The notes beneath the pieces were generated by a model. That model was not told the origin of the DNA, made no database searches, and was given only the letters and a program-made list of their open reading frames with translations. Of a DNA stretch of 64,000 bases, positions 1 through 13,400 are shown one piece after another (positions within the stretch are counted from its first letter, which is position 1; each line of letters starts with the position of its first letter). Position numbers and translations under genes: made by a program. The DNA lies in the NCBI RefSeq assembly GCF_036417845.1, contig NC_089979.1:45454775-45518774 (forward strand), given 5' to 3'. This DNA comes from Apteryx mantelli. Lineage: Eukaryota; Chordata; Aves; Apterygiformes; Apterygidae.

Positions 1-3000
1 AGCACAGTGTTGTACATATGTTATTTTAACAGAAGTCTTTCAAATGAAATGTCAAGAGATGGCATGACATTTTTCTTGGGTGGGAAAGGTGGGGGGTAAA
101 TATTTAAGAGACTATACACTTCTTTTGGCCTAGTTAAATTCTAGCTTGACTGTCATATTTACTGTAAGAAACGAGCTCCTGCAGTGTTAGTCATTCCTTA
201 AGACAAACCATAATTTCATGTTTTTATGTATTTTTAATATAGATGAAATTTTCCATTTTTGCCTGGATGATGTGGTCCCAGATTTGGCACAGAGAGAGTG
301 AGGCTTAATAGAATATAGTCATAACATGCCATTTTAAGGATGAATTATATGGATATCAGAGAGGGGGTAGTTAACTAGACACTGCTTCTTTCCATGGGAT
401 CATGGTCCCTGCTCTCTGTGGTGTGTATGTTCAGGGGCAAGAAATCCCTTTCATCTCTTCACTGGCTAGTACAACAGCCAGAAGTGATTAAAATACATAG
501 GAATGCAGTTCTCCTCTTGCTCTTTAGATGGCACTTTTGAACTGCTGCCTGAAGCTATTGTGAAAGTAAGTGCTGACTGATGAAGCTCTTGGTGTGTCTG
601 TTTTTAAAGGTGAATGCTAAAACGTCTTTGAGCTGTTGAAGCTCCATAAAGGAAAATTCTGTAACTTCATTTCATATTATGCTTGAATATCATCTGATAA
701 TAAAAAATGTATTTTATATGAATGGAAATGCAATCAAGTGAACTCCCTTGTATGTTAATCATTTTTACTGGGAGCAGGACAGGAGAAACAGTAGAGCGAA
801 AATACTACTGAGATGGCACACCGCAGTATCATCAACATAAACTAGGTTAGCATTAGTGAGACTTATTCTGCACATGCTGAACTCTGCTATACGATTTTTT
901 TTTTTTTCCTGCCTGAACAAAATAAGAGCACCTCCAAATACAAGTATTAATGGAAGTATGGCATAACAGCATCATTCCTGAATCCTAGAAAAGCAGGTGA
1001 GGATGCAGGGGTAGACTGTGACTTTGCATTGTAGTCAGTTGATGTTGAAGAACGGAGAAATGGAAAATAATTCTGCATAAATTGTAGCCGGGATTATATT
1101 TTGATAATGAATCATTTTAAGATTCTAAGTTTGATAAATCTTTTGTAGGAGTACTGAGTTTAGCACTGTATCTTCTATTACTTGTGGGGGGGAGGGGGAG
1201 TTCTAGGAAGCTGCCAGAACTAACTAAAGATCTTCATAGGGAGAACCTACTCTTTTTCTTCCTCATCCTTAGGCTAAGCAAACAGGCAAACTCCACCCCC
1301 AAATTATGCTTTCAATAGCAGAACTTAATACCCCTGTTTCTGGCCAGCCAGAGATCTTTTGCATGTACAGACTAATTTCTTTTCTCTGCTTATTTCATAT
1401 AGGAAATAGTTTTTGAAGCCCCAAGAAAAAGATATATGTGGTGTTTCTTAGTATGGCAAATGAACCCTTAGTAATTACTTTATCTTTTTTATTCTTGAGA
1501 TAATTTGTCCTATTTAAGGTTAAACTCACCAAAGGTATGCCTGCTGGGAATCATGTCTATTACTGACACACCCAGTACTGTGTCATATAGCTCAAATGCA
1601 ACATGAATGCACACCTAACCAGCACCAGTAAACTTTAAATTACAGTTATATATTTCCCAGCAGCATATGCAGCCTTTAAAAATCTTATATCTTCAAAACT
1701 GTTCATTTCCTTTCATTAAGACTATAACTTATACAGCTTTGTTCAGTGAAAACAGATAAGTTGTCTTGGTCCACTTTGCATTTCAAAGCATTCTTATGAT
1801 TGTGGTTGGTTTATTAATACATGAAAGAGCTGAGTTAACTTGGAAACTTTTTTTAAGTGTGGAAGAATACCTCAGTTCTTTATTTTGGCAGTGTCACCAC
1901 CGCTGCTAGGATATTATCTTCAATATTCTATGCTCTAAGTGCTCAGAGTTCAAGGATTATGTTGATTAAATTGGTGAAGGTTCAGGAAGAGCTAAGAAAA
2001 TCCTGACAGGCTAGAATATGAGTCTTGCAGTGTCAAAGGCATCAGTTTTGCTTCTCAACCTTAGGGAAATATGTAGAGAGTATGTATTTGGTCAAATGGG
2101 AATTGATCAAGCATTTCCATGTTAATTAGTTTGAACTAGAACATCTGTTTGGGAAGACAAAGTTGGGAGAACTTGCCTTACAACCCGCATTATTTGCAGG
2201 CTAAATTGTCAGACTAAATTTTCAGTGCTCCCTTCTGGCTTTATAATGCATGAATATCACTTAGCATTGTTAAATTTTTGTTTATTATATGGGGGTTTCC
2301 TTTGATGCTGTACAGATGTAATGAGAATTGCAAGGTTCGTACCAGAAGCTTTCCAAAACCTGCTGATGTTGCAAACTGTGTAGGATCTGTGCCTTTTAAA
2401 ATGATGGAATTGTAGAAAGAGTATTGAAAGAAGTATGATAGGGATGTTAGAGATGCACAAGAGTATTTTGGGTTTTTGTGTGAGATAATAAAAGCTATAT
2501 CAAAGATAAGTGTGTCCTTGACAGTAATAAGCTATTTGTTTAGTAATGTTTCTGGCTTTGCAGTTCATTAAGGTTGTATGACAAAAGAGTTGGGAAAACT
2601 CCACAATGATTTTAAGTGTGTGGGGGTTTGTTTTGGTTTTGGTTTTTTATTCCCCCCCCCCCCCCTTATTACTTCCCATACCTAGTAGGAAACTTACAGA
2701 TAAGCAAATTAACAGTTCAGCTACCCAGGCACTTCCATTAAATTTGTCTGTTTATAGTTCTTAAATTTCAGAAAGATCAGTAAAAATGCTCTGAGATTAG
2801 AAGTGTTATTACTTTTCAGTTGGGACTTAAACCTTGCAAACTTTTTTTTGAGAATAAAAAGAAATTTCTATTTAATTCTTAATCTAGGAGTGGAAATATA
2901 GTTGAGTTTTTGCAAGTTTTACTGTATTGTTGGAGATTTAAAAAAAAAAAAAAAACTTTACTAAGAAGTCTAAATTTTTCTACCATAAGTTGTGACTTCG

Positions 3001-3519
3001 CAGAAGATACAGCTTTCCTTATGATGGGGAGGTGGGGGAGAGAGGTGTGTGTCCCCGTCCCCCCCCCCGATATTCTGCCAGGACTTTTTGGTTGGGAATT
3101 GTTATATATTGTATTAAAAGGAGTATTGCTTGTGTGTGTAGTGCTGTATATTCTGAGTGTTTTTTTGATATATTTAAATATAAGTTGTTTTTTGTTCAGG
3201 CTTTCCTCTGTCCTTTTCTCATTTCCATAAGAGAACAGAGAATACAAGGCATGTTACTTTATCTGGGCACTGTGTTTAGCCTTTAAAAAAAAAAAAATAG
3301 TGAAAAGTTTTCCTTCTTGCTAATTGTGAACTCAAGGTGGCTTGTACTTGCATCTTTGTTACTTCCTAGCATCTTAATAAAATTGATATGAGTTGTAAAT
3401 ATTAGCTCCCTTTTCTAGATGGTGATAAACTTAACATTATGAAAGCGATTGTTCAAATAAACAAAAAACAGCCCAAACCTAAGTGCATTGCACAGTTTGT
3501 GAAGATAACTAGTGTTAGT

Positions 3520-3554
<35 letters not shown>

Positions 3555-3791
3555 CATTGGAAGCCTAATCCAAATACAAGTCTATGAAATGCTCCCCTTA
3601 GGAAAGTAGAACTCTTATGTTTGCTGGAATATTAAAATCTGTTTTTGGGGGGGGTTTTTGTTTGTTTGTTTTGTAAATGGGATTTTTAATACAAAATGTT
3701 TAACTGTGACTACTTGTTTAATTTTTTTTGCTATAACTTAAATAGCAATCTAGCAATCTCCTTATGAGTACCCCTTTATATATTTTAATAG
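1..3791 (+). other. ZC2HC1A: ZC2HC1A intron, 5' end outside window
   Basis: No exon in frame with the downstream ZC2HC1A exons could be found here. The stretch is AT-rich with poly-C (about 2654-2665), poly-A (2941-2955) and a pure 30-base A-run just upstream of the first exon. It is read as intron because the first visible exon begins at an acceptor in mid-protein. Confidence 0.7.
3524..3553. repeat. Poly(A)30 tract
   Basis: Uninterrupted run of 30 A within the ZC2HC1A intron, 238 bases before the exon. An AATAAA lies about 70 bases upstream, but no retrocopy body or target-site duplication was recognised, so it is called a simple repeat. Confidence 0.9.
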
Positions 3792-3911
3792 TAAGATGAA
3801 CAAGTTAGGCCCACCACTGCGAACTGGAAGAGATGTGCAAAGGTTGTATGACACTGATACAAAAACAGACAGTACCGTCAAAAGACCAAATGAGTTGTTG
3901 CCTATTAAGAA
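3792..3911 (+). CDS. ZC2HC1A: ZC2HC1A coding exon (first in window)
   Basis: Acceptor TTTTAATAG at 3783-3791 and donor AA|GTAAGT at 3912. It enters in phase 2 (one base completes a codon), encodes 39 whole codons starting KMNKLGPPLRTGRDVQRLYD, and leaves in phase 2. The NKL near its start can be aligned with a GNKL in the Ser-rich part of human ZC2HC1A; the rest is poorly conserved. A second AG four bases downstream (3795) would give a phase-0 start at the ATG at 3796, so the acceptor is not certain. Confidence 0.72.
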
Positions 3912-6900
3912 GTAAGTATTACAAATCAGTGTGGTTTATTTGTTTTTCAGAAATGTTCCTCAAAAGCACTGGAATAGTAAAAATGTGATCTTGATGCATA
4001 TCTGCTGCCCAGTATGTCTTCAATATAAAATGTTGTGAGAGAAGAGAATGTAATATAAGCATCTGTTTCATTTTAAATAAACTGCTTCTAATAGTAGGTT
4101 AGGAAACATGATGAAAACCATTTTCAGAATTGGTTTCTTCTGTCACTGATTCTGGATTAAGAATAATGAACTTCTATCTCTCTAAACCTGAGATAAAACT
4201 GAAGTAAGCATTTAAGAGTACAGAAGTGCCTTACAGATCTAAATCTCATAATGCTGTTTTAGTGTTATAACCAAAGCTGACCTATTTTTGAGACAGGACC
4301 AAAATATTTGGATTTGGGTTCCTATTTTAAGAAGCAAAGGGATTTAAAAAATGGCAATTTTTAGAGATACAGATTTCTTGTTTTCCTTTGCATATTTGGT
4401 TAGAGCTGTGAATGATGAGCATCCCCCAAATTAGGTCAATTTCATTTTATAATCTGTTCCTAAGATGTTGATAATTGGTCTTAGTGGCCTACTAAATATG
4501 CTTAGAGTAAGTATCATCTTTTATGCAGCCCTTAGACATAGCACCCTGACCAGACTTTTCTTCTTGAGAGAAGTTCTTTTAAAGTATAGGCACCTGTTCT
4601 GCTCTTTATAACTTCACTGTTTTGTTTGTACTTATTCAAATGCCCCCTAGAATCATGGCTTAAGTCTGCCTTCCTTACGGCAGGTTATTCAAGACGCTAT
4701 ATGCCGACAGTTGGGGACAAATGTCTTGTAAATAGCCACTAGCCATTGTTACATTCAGCTTTGCAATGCGGGTGACTACAATTTATGGCAAAAGTTCCTG
4801 GACTTCAGTTGGCTTGCCAGTAGTCATAAAGAACATGTTTGCGATTTAGCACAATGATAAGTAGAAGTGGACAAGCTTCTTTTACAAATTTCTTTCAGTT
4901 TTTGATTTGAGAAGTGTTGTAGTAGTTGGAATGGAATACAACTCAAGCTGTTTAGGAGAAGAGGTCCCCTTCAGTCTTGGCTCTTTTGAAATTTGGAAAG
5001 TCAGAATGCTAAATATCTTTAAAGCTATGTCTTAACTTTAAGAATTAAAGATACAGCCTCATCTGCTTCATTAATATTTCACATTATACAACTTAGAACG
5101 GCGGTTTATATATCTTTACATGAAAAATAGAACTGGACAAGTAGATGGAAGCAGCAGAGGCTGGACAGGTTGGAAGAGATCAAACTGTGGTGACAGAAGT
5201 GGAGATAATCAAGGATGTCTAGGCTTATTGGAAGACATCTTTCTCCAGAGATCAGGTTGCAACTTGAAGATGCAATTTCAAGATTTCTGTCATCAAATAG
5301 ACATGAAACTCAATGCTAATCTTGTATCTAGATCTTGGGTGCATAAAGCTGTAGACAGTGGCAGTCTGCTACTTCTATTGATTTGTTCATCAAAATGGCA
5401 GAAATCATTACAGTTAATTCTAAAACAGTAACACTAAGCTTTTATATCAGACTGATAGTAGATTAGTGGTTTTGCTGAATTTTCAAAAAGCTAATTGAAA
5501 AAAAAAACCTGCAGAAATTGTACACAAAGCTACTTCAAAATTAAAGTATCCTTTTAAATCTTTAATGGATTATGTTTTAACCACTCACAGGACTGTGTGT
5601 TTCACTCAGAAAGGGTGGACAGTGCACTTTCAATGTGACTTTTCAATATTTTGTTTTTTCTACATTCAAGTTTGTGGCCCATATGCCTTACTGGACACCA
5701 TTCAAACCATGTTCTTAAGATACTTTTTGATTTTTTTTTGGGGGGGGGGGAATTTCTTTAGTATGCATCTAATATTAAAGCATCAGGTGACTTTTTTCAG
5801 AATACTCAGTAGAATGAGAATATATTATCACACACATTTTACAGATATGAATGGTTGAAGTACAGGAAAGAGTAGTGGACACTTTTGAATGTTTTTCTTT
5901 TCTTTTTCCAGTTATCTAATACTATGTTCAAAACCTGTTAATTCAGTTATATTCTCTACAGATTTCAGTTTAAGAAATTATTGCTATCAGTTTTGAAGAA
6001 GATATAAGTGAGTCTACTGTTGAGAATCCAGAAAAAAGTGTGATTCATTAATACACTTTAAAAATTTGGTTTAAATTGTTTGGAATTGTCTAAATAGATG
6101 TTGGGGCACAATTCTGTTCTTTACATTATTGTTCAGTGGTCCTGTGAGATTTGCCATTTCTGTATCTGCAGTCATTTTAGTCTTTATTCACTTTTCTAGC
6201 TTCCATAACAAGTAACACTCCAGTATTTTTTTTTCCTCCACTATTAGTTCTAATGAATTTTACTTAAGGAAAGGTCCATCCTCAGTGTAAAGTGTGATGG
6301 AGGAAATAATACCCCATAGTATATTTAGAATCAGTACTGTCATGCATGCTTGTAACAGCTTATTTTAGGCCATACTTAGAAGCTTTATCCTGGAATTCTG
6401 TAGCTTCTGGAAGACTGACATTATCACTTTTAATAGGTTTGAATTGTTTTATAGCTTATGAAATGCTTTTGAGTCTGTAGAGTTTTAATGAAATCCTCTT
6501 TAGACTATCCTTGTTAGCTAGATAAGAGGGCAGACAGGAGAACTGAAGGAGAGAGCTGGTGTCCTGCCACGTGTTCCAGAACCTTTGAGCATTGGAGACA
6601 TTTCCAATCTACCTTTTGTAGGCAGATGCCATTCCTATTGAACTTGAGTGCTGGAATTATGTGTAATTTCACCTAGTTTGATCTTTAAATTTAGTTCCTC
6701 ATTGCACTGTTTTGTGCTTAATCATTTGGTCACTTTTCCATTGAAGTGTTCAGGTAACTGGTTCTAAATGGATGACACTGAAAAGCCCTCCTTAGCCTTT
6801 GCTGGTAACATGGGGAAAGATGTGCTTTGTAAAATTCAAAAGATACTGCATTGTTCCTCTGTTTTAGTGTTCCATTTGAAATTACTGAAGCTGAATGCAT

Positions 6901-9171
6901 TTCCTTATATACTCTTGAAAATCAAGACAAAGTTGTTCATAATTCTGAGAGGAGCAATTAGTTCATCTGGGTTTTTGTTCTTGATTGGGCTCTTGGTGAA
7001 TAAAACTTTTTAAACAGAATATTGGTTTAACTTTTTTCATGTCTGTGAGCTAGTCCCATACTTAAGTTTCATTTATACATTAGTGTTTAAGAATGGGAAC
7101 AATAAAAAGATACTGGTGTGTCATGCATATGATAATATAGTCACTGAAGTCTAGCAAAAGAAGAAATCTTGGTGTATGGTAATTCTCTTGAACAATACAG
7201 AAAAGCTTTGTCTTTGGTCCCTGATAATAAAAGGATGTCCCTTCCCACTTCTCTTCTTAGTGCTGCTCGAGTTTTCAGGGGATTCTGATGATTCTGTTCT
7301 CATCAGAGCAACCAGTGAGATTTTGTGGGTGTTTAGGATGTGCTGTTGACTGCATACTAGCTTCTCATAAAACCCTCTTGAGAGTAGCTTTCACAACTGT
7401 GTGGTCATACTATTGAAGCCATCTGTAAAAACACTGTGGCAAGCTCTTAATATTTATGCTTAGGAGAAAAAGTGACTGCCAAGCATCGTCTGAGATGTAT
7501 CCATGCTAAATAAAGTGTGTGTCTAGGAGGAAAAAGTCATGTGACTAACTTCATATTAGTAGCAGAAGGCTGTGAGTGTTGTATCCTTTCTAAATTATTT
7601 TTGCACTATTGAGGCCTGCAGTTAGCTGCTTTTTATTTCTCTGAAAGCCCTGCCAGTGCTATAAAGCGACTTGTAGTCTGTCAGGGAAGACATGCGAACA
7701 TACTAAACAAACAATCAATAGTGTGTGCTCTACCTGTATGATAGTGTGATAGCAATTTCCTTCCCATTCATGCATTTCATTTGCTAAGCCTTTTAGCTTG
7801 TGTCTTTATAAGACTTAAGTATTTATTTTCAATCCAAGTCATATTAGTTCATGCCAAAGCTCTTCTGTCTGCTATTCGTAGGAAATAAGGTATATTATTT
7901 ATACAGTGAATTGATGTGTAGATTGTTGAACTCATCTATTTTTTTAATAATTTGTAAATATGTATTCTTTTATATACTCCTGTATGTATATAATTGACCA
8001 AATATCTATTCTGTTTTAGAGGCACAACAAAAACACGGACATCAACCCCTCCTAGTGTGGCAAGAGCCATGAGCACTGGTGCTTTAACAAACAAAAGAAA
8101 AACTAGTAATTCAGAAAGTTACTCAAGGTAGCTTTTAATTTTGTGGGTTTTGTCAGTAATAAAAACTTCATTTAAAGAGAGTATTCTTACAGGAAAAGTT
8201 GGAGAAAATACTGTTCTCTGCAGTTAATGGGTAACTTATGGTCCATATTATTTGCCATATTTAAGACACTCAGAATGTATTTTGCATGTTTACCATCCTA
8301 ACATAACATCACTTTCATCAGCCATCCCAGATATGATATGCCCAGATAGCATCAGAAATGCCACATGCTTCTTAGAAGTTCTTGAAAAAATGGGTGACTG
8401 GATCTTTCAAATAGGAAGTGGATGGGTTTTTTGGGAGGAGAATTGTTTTTTGTTGGTATGCTTTCTTTTTTAAGACGATGATTTGGAAGCTGAGAGAATG
8501 CTGAGTAGGTGTAGTTCTGCAGTTATGGATCCTAAAGCAGTTACCGAAGGGCCTAGCATTCTGCCTTTGCAAACATTATTAGTTGAAGTCAAGTGAAATT
8601 TGCATGTTCAGCACAGAAAATTTTCTGGTGCCTGCCCTTTTAAAGCGTAGGGGAAGAAAAATGTAGTGCAGGGTAAGCAGCTTTCTTATGCTGAAAAGCT
8701 AAGTTTTAAGTTTTGAAACTCTGGTTAATATGACTAGTGCCTCAAATATGTGATCCTGCTCCTGAAATTTTGGCATTTTGTTTGTTTCCTTATAGGGAAG
8801 GAGGATATCTGGAGATACGTAGGGGAACTGGGGAGAAGTCATAATGTATACTACTGTAAATAAATAGAAAGTGTAAGAATGAAACTAGATAACAGTAGTA
8901 ATTCAATGCAAAGGTTAACATAAATTTTCATTAAGTTATACTGAACTGCGTTACAACGAATGCTTTTTATCTGGTGATTTTCAGGTCTGATGGTAAAATT
9001 GGGTATGATAGTGGAGACTACCCATCCTCAGTCAATGGAGGAAGTTCAAAGAGCAGCGAAGGCAATTCACCTGTACACTTATCAAAATTCTGTCATGAAT
9101 GTGGAACAAGGTATCCGGTGGAATGGGCAAAGTTTTGCTGTGAGTGCGGAATTCGAAGAATGGTTATGTGA
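3792..9171 (+). CDS. ZC2HC1A: ZC2HC1A, 3' part: three coding exons, join(3792..3911, 8020..8127, 8985..9171)
   Basis: The three exons join in phase (2, then 2) into 137 residues and a TGA stop. The second exon contains STPPS-ARA...LTNKRKT...ESY, and the last contains SSVNGG...KFCHECGTxYPVEWAKFCCECGIRRM, both of which match my memory of the C-terminal third of human zinc finger C2HC-domain protein 1A (formerly FAM164A/C8orf70). The two N-terminal C2HC fingers of the family should be encoded before this window. The visible tail is low-complexity, rich in Ser/Thr/Lys, and ends in a separate CxxC-x12-CxxC zinc-ribbon-like motif. Molecular function is not well established. The family includes paralogues ZC2HC1B and C; IL7 directly downstream in opposite orientation favours the A paralogue. 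Confidence 0.88.
3912..8019 (+). other. ZC2HC1A: ZC2HC1A intron
   Basis: Bounded by GTAAGT at 3912 and CTGTTTTAG at 8011-8019. AT-rich, with G and T homopolymer runs such as the G-run near 5741-5750. Open frames inside (for example 5120-5431) have no recognisable product and no splice context. Nothing else seen. Confidence 0.8.
8020..8127 (+). CDS. ZC2HC1A: ZC2HC1A coding exon (penultimate)
   Basis: Acceptor CTGTTTTAG ends at 8019; donor AG|GTAGCT at 8128. The first base completes a Lys codon (AA+A) and the last two begin an Arg codon. It encodes GTTKTRTSTPPSVARAMSTG and then ALTNKRKTSNSESYS. STPPSxAR and LTNKRKT are shared with human ZC2HC1A as remembered, which makes this the exon that fixes the reading frame of its weaker 5' neighbour. 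Confidence 0.88.
8128..8984 (+). other. ZC2HC1A: ZC2HC1A last intron
   Basis: 857-base intron from GTAGCT to GGTGATTTTCAG. No other feature seen; the 73-residue open frame at 8252-8473 lies inside and is not supported. Confidence 0.85.
8985..9171 (+). CDS. ZC2HC1A: ZC2HC1A terminal coding exon
   Basis: Acceptor GATTTTCAG ends at 8984. The first G completes AG+G (Arg); 61 codons and TGA follow. A Ser/Gly-rich stretch (SSVNGGSSKSSEGNS) leads to the strongly conserved tail KFCHECGTRYPVEWAKF then CCECGIRRMVM, with cysteines arranged CxxC-x12-CxxC, a zinc-ribbon-like arrangement distinct from the family's N-terminal C2HC fingers. Human ends RRMIL where this ends RRMVM. This is the most secure part of the gene. 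Confidence 0.93.
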
Positions 9172-10345
9172 ACACATTCTGAAAAGCAAAAAAGAAAAGA
9201 ACCAGAGAATGTCTACTACATACCGCTGCATGGAAAGCTAGAGCACGCCTTCCAGTTAGAGTTCATGCTGCAAACATATTGAAACATCATATTGTAGCTT
9301 TCTGAGTGCAATCTTCTGGTTACACAGTAATTTATATATAAATATATATACTGTATATAAAAATAACAACAGGTACCTAAAACTGTGCCATTCAAGGAAA
9401 TACTCTTTAATCTCTGTTGGAAATATTTTAAATTAAGATAGAAATATGCTAAGTAACTTAGGTAGCAGAAATGGTTCAATTTTTTTTTTCCCTATGTAAT
9501 TCTGCCAGAAAAAACATTATTTATATTGTCTATGTGGTGCTTCACCCATAGGAAACTAGCCATGAAGAACTTGGGCTTTGGAGGTGTCTCTGAGAAGGAA
9601 TTTCCTTCTTATGTGACAGTAACCTGGGAAGTGACTGTCTAAGTCCTAAGTGAAAACAACATGAGCAACACATTATAAATTCCTATTTAAAAGTACCAAA
9701 AAGATTGGATCCATCTAATCTCTTTAACAGTAGTATCCTAACTGGACTTTCTAATTTTTCTCTGGGTTTTCTTAATGAATCAAATAAAGAGGAAAAACTG
9801 TCTGAAAAGTCTATTCAAATATAAGAAAACCTGGATTTTTTAGGTAGCTTTCCACATTCTGTTTTTGAATAGGAACCAATTAATATTTTTATGTATTTAT
9901 AAGGACAAATACGGTATCCTCATTTTAATAAGCTCCTTTTGTTCAGAAACACTTGTCTTCCTCCTCCCATGCTCCACCATGACCGGTATATCCAAAATCT
10001 CCTTGCTCTGTGTCTTGAAAGGTTTCCAAAGGTCCTGCTCTTTTTCTCTTCCCTAACTTCCTGAAGGAAGGACAAAATCTATACTTATCCTATCTATAAT
10101 GTTGAATTCTTGTTTTAAAAACAGCCTTCTTGATTTATCCAATACAAAAAAAATCCATAAAAATGTTATTAGTACAGTAGAATTTGATATAAATAGTCAC
10201 TCTTTTTTATTCTTATTCCTGTGCAAATAGCACAGCTTATGTACGAGTGCATAGTGGAGTCACTGTGCTCCATGCGTTTATATGTTAATACCTAACCTGT
10301 TTTCTTTCAATCTTGTATATTCTTGGGATCTGAATAGCAGCTGCT

Positions 10346-10400
10346 TGAAGTCAGTAACAAACCTAGCATTAATTCATTGGGAAGAAGGATCAGGCCCTGT
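10346..10400 (-). repeat. Possible end of an old inverted-repeat element
   Basis: Contains TTCATTGGGAAGAAGGATCAG followed by GCCC, the reverse complement of a GGGCCTGATCC-type end also seen at 34293 and 35094. Old degenerate MITE-like repeats with such ends and an internal ACTTCAATGGG are common in reptile genomes, as far as I remember. Only a fragment is recognisable. Confidence 0.35.
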
Positions 10401-13400
10401 AATTTTTTTGTTGTTTTGATATATTATGTCATTTATAAAACATTCACAAGCTGAATCACTTCACTTGTATCTGAATGTAGTAATTTATTTTTTGTGAATT
10501 TTTATTTTGAAGTAATAATACCATCTTAGTTATGCGTGGAAGAACAATCTGAAAAGTTAATTGTGCCTTCCCCACAATAAATATACTTTCTTTGTCAGAA
10601 ATGGTTACTTCTAGCTCACGAACACCATTAGTATCAATTTATATAATTTTTATGAAATCATACTTTGTAGCTTTTGCAATATGTACTGCAGTATTGCATC
10701 CTAGTAATGTGATTGTAGATAACAATCACAGATTTTGAAAGTGCAAACAATGGGGCCAATTACAAAGAAAGATTGAAGAAAAACATCTCCAAAGCATATA
10801 CTAGTCTTGGAGAATGTTTTAAGAACCTCGATGCTGTCACATTACAGGCCATAAACTATTGATGGTTTAGAACTAGTTCAATAGTTTGGAATTGTCTTAC
10901 ACTTTTTATTGAAAGTTATTTCTAGAAATTATCCTTCTGTTCAGTGTAGTCTTGTTTTTTCATAATTGCATAAACTGACTATCGAATATGATAGAATGGA
11001 TAACTTGATGATAGATAGACCTGACAAATCTTAGCCAAATTAGGTTCTAGGATCCATGTTTTGGAATGTTCATATCTGTACCTGAAAAACTGAAATTCTG
11101 CATCCTTTGCATAGATAAACCTGCTCTAGAAAATTTGCTCTGGACTTGGGTCATGGAGGTCTGCAGACTGAAAATCATTGGAAGTTATGGGTGCCCATCA
11201 CAAAAGGTGCAAGTCCAGAACACATTTGATCAACCAGTGCATCTATCAAGGAATCAATCCCTTTATCTGACCTAATGACCTTCCAGTTCTTGTTTCTGCT
11301 GGAAAAATGTTTTTTTACCATTTATTAAGAATGTATTCTTCAAAGGGAGAGCTTAATAAGGAAATGTATTCCAGGTCTACAAGGTGTGTGTGTGTATTGT
11401 TGGTTGGTTGGGTTTTTTTTTTTTTTTTTGTAATTCCCTGAATGAGGTGAATGGATTTGTTGGGAAAATAAGGGAAAAAAAATACTGATAGTTTCTGCTT
11501 TGAATTGCAAGTGGCAGGTTTCCCAGTTCTATGCTCGCTGTATGTGGATTGATTCAACTTCTGCTTTTTGAGTTGTTTGTATAACCCTGTGCTTCCAAGG
11601 CAGCATTTAGTAAATTACTCGAGTGACATATCATTTACTTTGTTTACACTTCTATGATTTATAGCAAGAACTAAATGGTGGATTAACCTGGAGTGAAAGA
11701 AGAGTTTTAAAAAGAGTTCTTGAACTTTTTAATTTGGCTTTGCAAGAAGGTTATTGAAACAAAAATGACTGTTGATAGAGTAATATTTAATAATGTGCAT
11801 GAGTTTGAATCTACAATAAAGATAAGCAGACAATGAAATACAATTGACCATCAGAGGCCTAGTGTATTTCCACTTGAGCTCAACTGTTTTGTCACTGAAT
11901 TACAGGTTTCTAAAGTACTTGATGTTATCGACATAGACTGTAGACAAGTTATCAGCACTTACTGCTGTATTTCCATATAAATGTTTATTAGCAAACGGTA
12001 GGTTTGTTTTCAGAATGCCCTTGCAGAACTGCATATGAATAACAGATTCGTTTTAATATTTAAGGAAAAAATAGACTGGTAAGGAGAATGAGTAAAGATT
12101 CTGAATCAAAGTCTTTAGATACTTTACATGTGTCAGAAAAATTCTACTAACAAGACCTAGGGACATCCGTGTCCTCCTGCCTGAACTCTTCCTCCTGCCT
12201 CTATGCCTTGGTTTTCATGGGAGGGAAAAACCTGGATACATGTGCTGAAAATATAGTTTTCCAAAATGTCCCAGGAATCCAGATTTCAATAACTGTGAAG
12301 ATAAAACCCTTGGATGAATCCTGGTGCGTGTGCACTGATAAGTTTATATGTAACCAGTGTCATTCTCTGGATGTGCTGTTGACTTGAGAGATGTTTATGT
12401 TAAAAGCCTGAATTCTCTAGATTTAACGTGTAAAGTTAGGATGATATGACTACTCCATTTAACATTGTCTTTCCAGTTGTGTGTGTATATATAGTGTGTG
12501 TGCGCATGCACATGTTTATTTTGTGAGAACTCTTAAGTTTTACAGATACAAAAAAAAAAAAATCACTAAAGCAGCGTTAATACAAGACAGGACCAAATGC
12601 TACTGGAGGATTATGTAGCCTCAAACAGCTGACTAATATAGTCAATAAATATTTAAAGTGTTACTTGTTGATGTGATTATTCAAATGTTACCTGTTTCAA
12701 CATATGACCCTATGACAGAATTTCTTTTACTGTCTGTCATTATATTTTTCTAATGTACTTGCTATGGCTCTTCCATTCGGGAGGAAGAAAAAAAGGGGGG
12801 GGGGGGGAGTCAGTGGAATCCTGTAAGAAAAAGAAAGAAGGCTATTGCTGGGGTCCTACGTGAGGGTGTTTGCATACCTGATCTGAATTCCTTGTGAATA
12901 TCTTACATATATAGGACGTGTCTATGTGCTAAAAAGGAATGCAGCAGCATTGGAACTGTACTGACGAAGTGCAATGTGGTATTGAAATATACCAGCTTCA
13001 GTCTTGAAAACAACATAGCATAAGCCCTAATCTTTATATGGCTTTTCTCTTACACAGAGTAATACTTATGCATGATACTCATTCCAGTTTCTGAAACTAC
13101 CTGGGGTATCCCTACAACATACAGCAAGTGTAGTTATGCCCTCAATCTTATGCACCACTCCAGGAAAGTGAGAATGGGGAGGTGCTTTACCACCATTTCG
13201 GCTCATACCTATCAAGTAAGCATCTACGCGGAACTTTTCAAATTTGCCAAAGGGACTTGGAGAGCCATTAAACTTCCACAGATGGATTGGAAAAGCTCAA
13301 CCTGGCTGAACTCTTGTCCGGGAAGGAGACGTACTGGTGGTTGGAGCTCTCCATGGTGCTTTGATGCTGAGCCTGCTCTTGCAGCACAGTGGCAGCGGCT

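Noticed and set aside
529..566. Small exon-like stretch with acceptor CTCTTTAG and donor AAA|GTAAGT
   Set aside because: One frame is open (GTFELLPEAIVK), but it matches nothing I know in ZC2HC1A, and 38 bases would also have to suit the phase of unseen neighbours.
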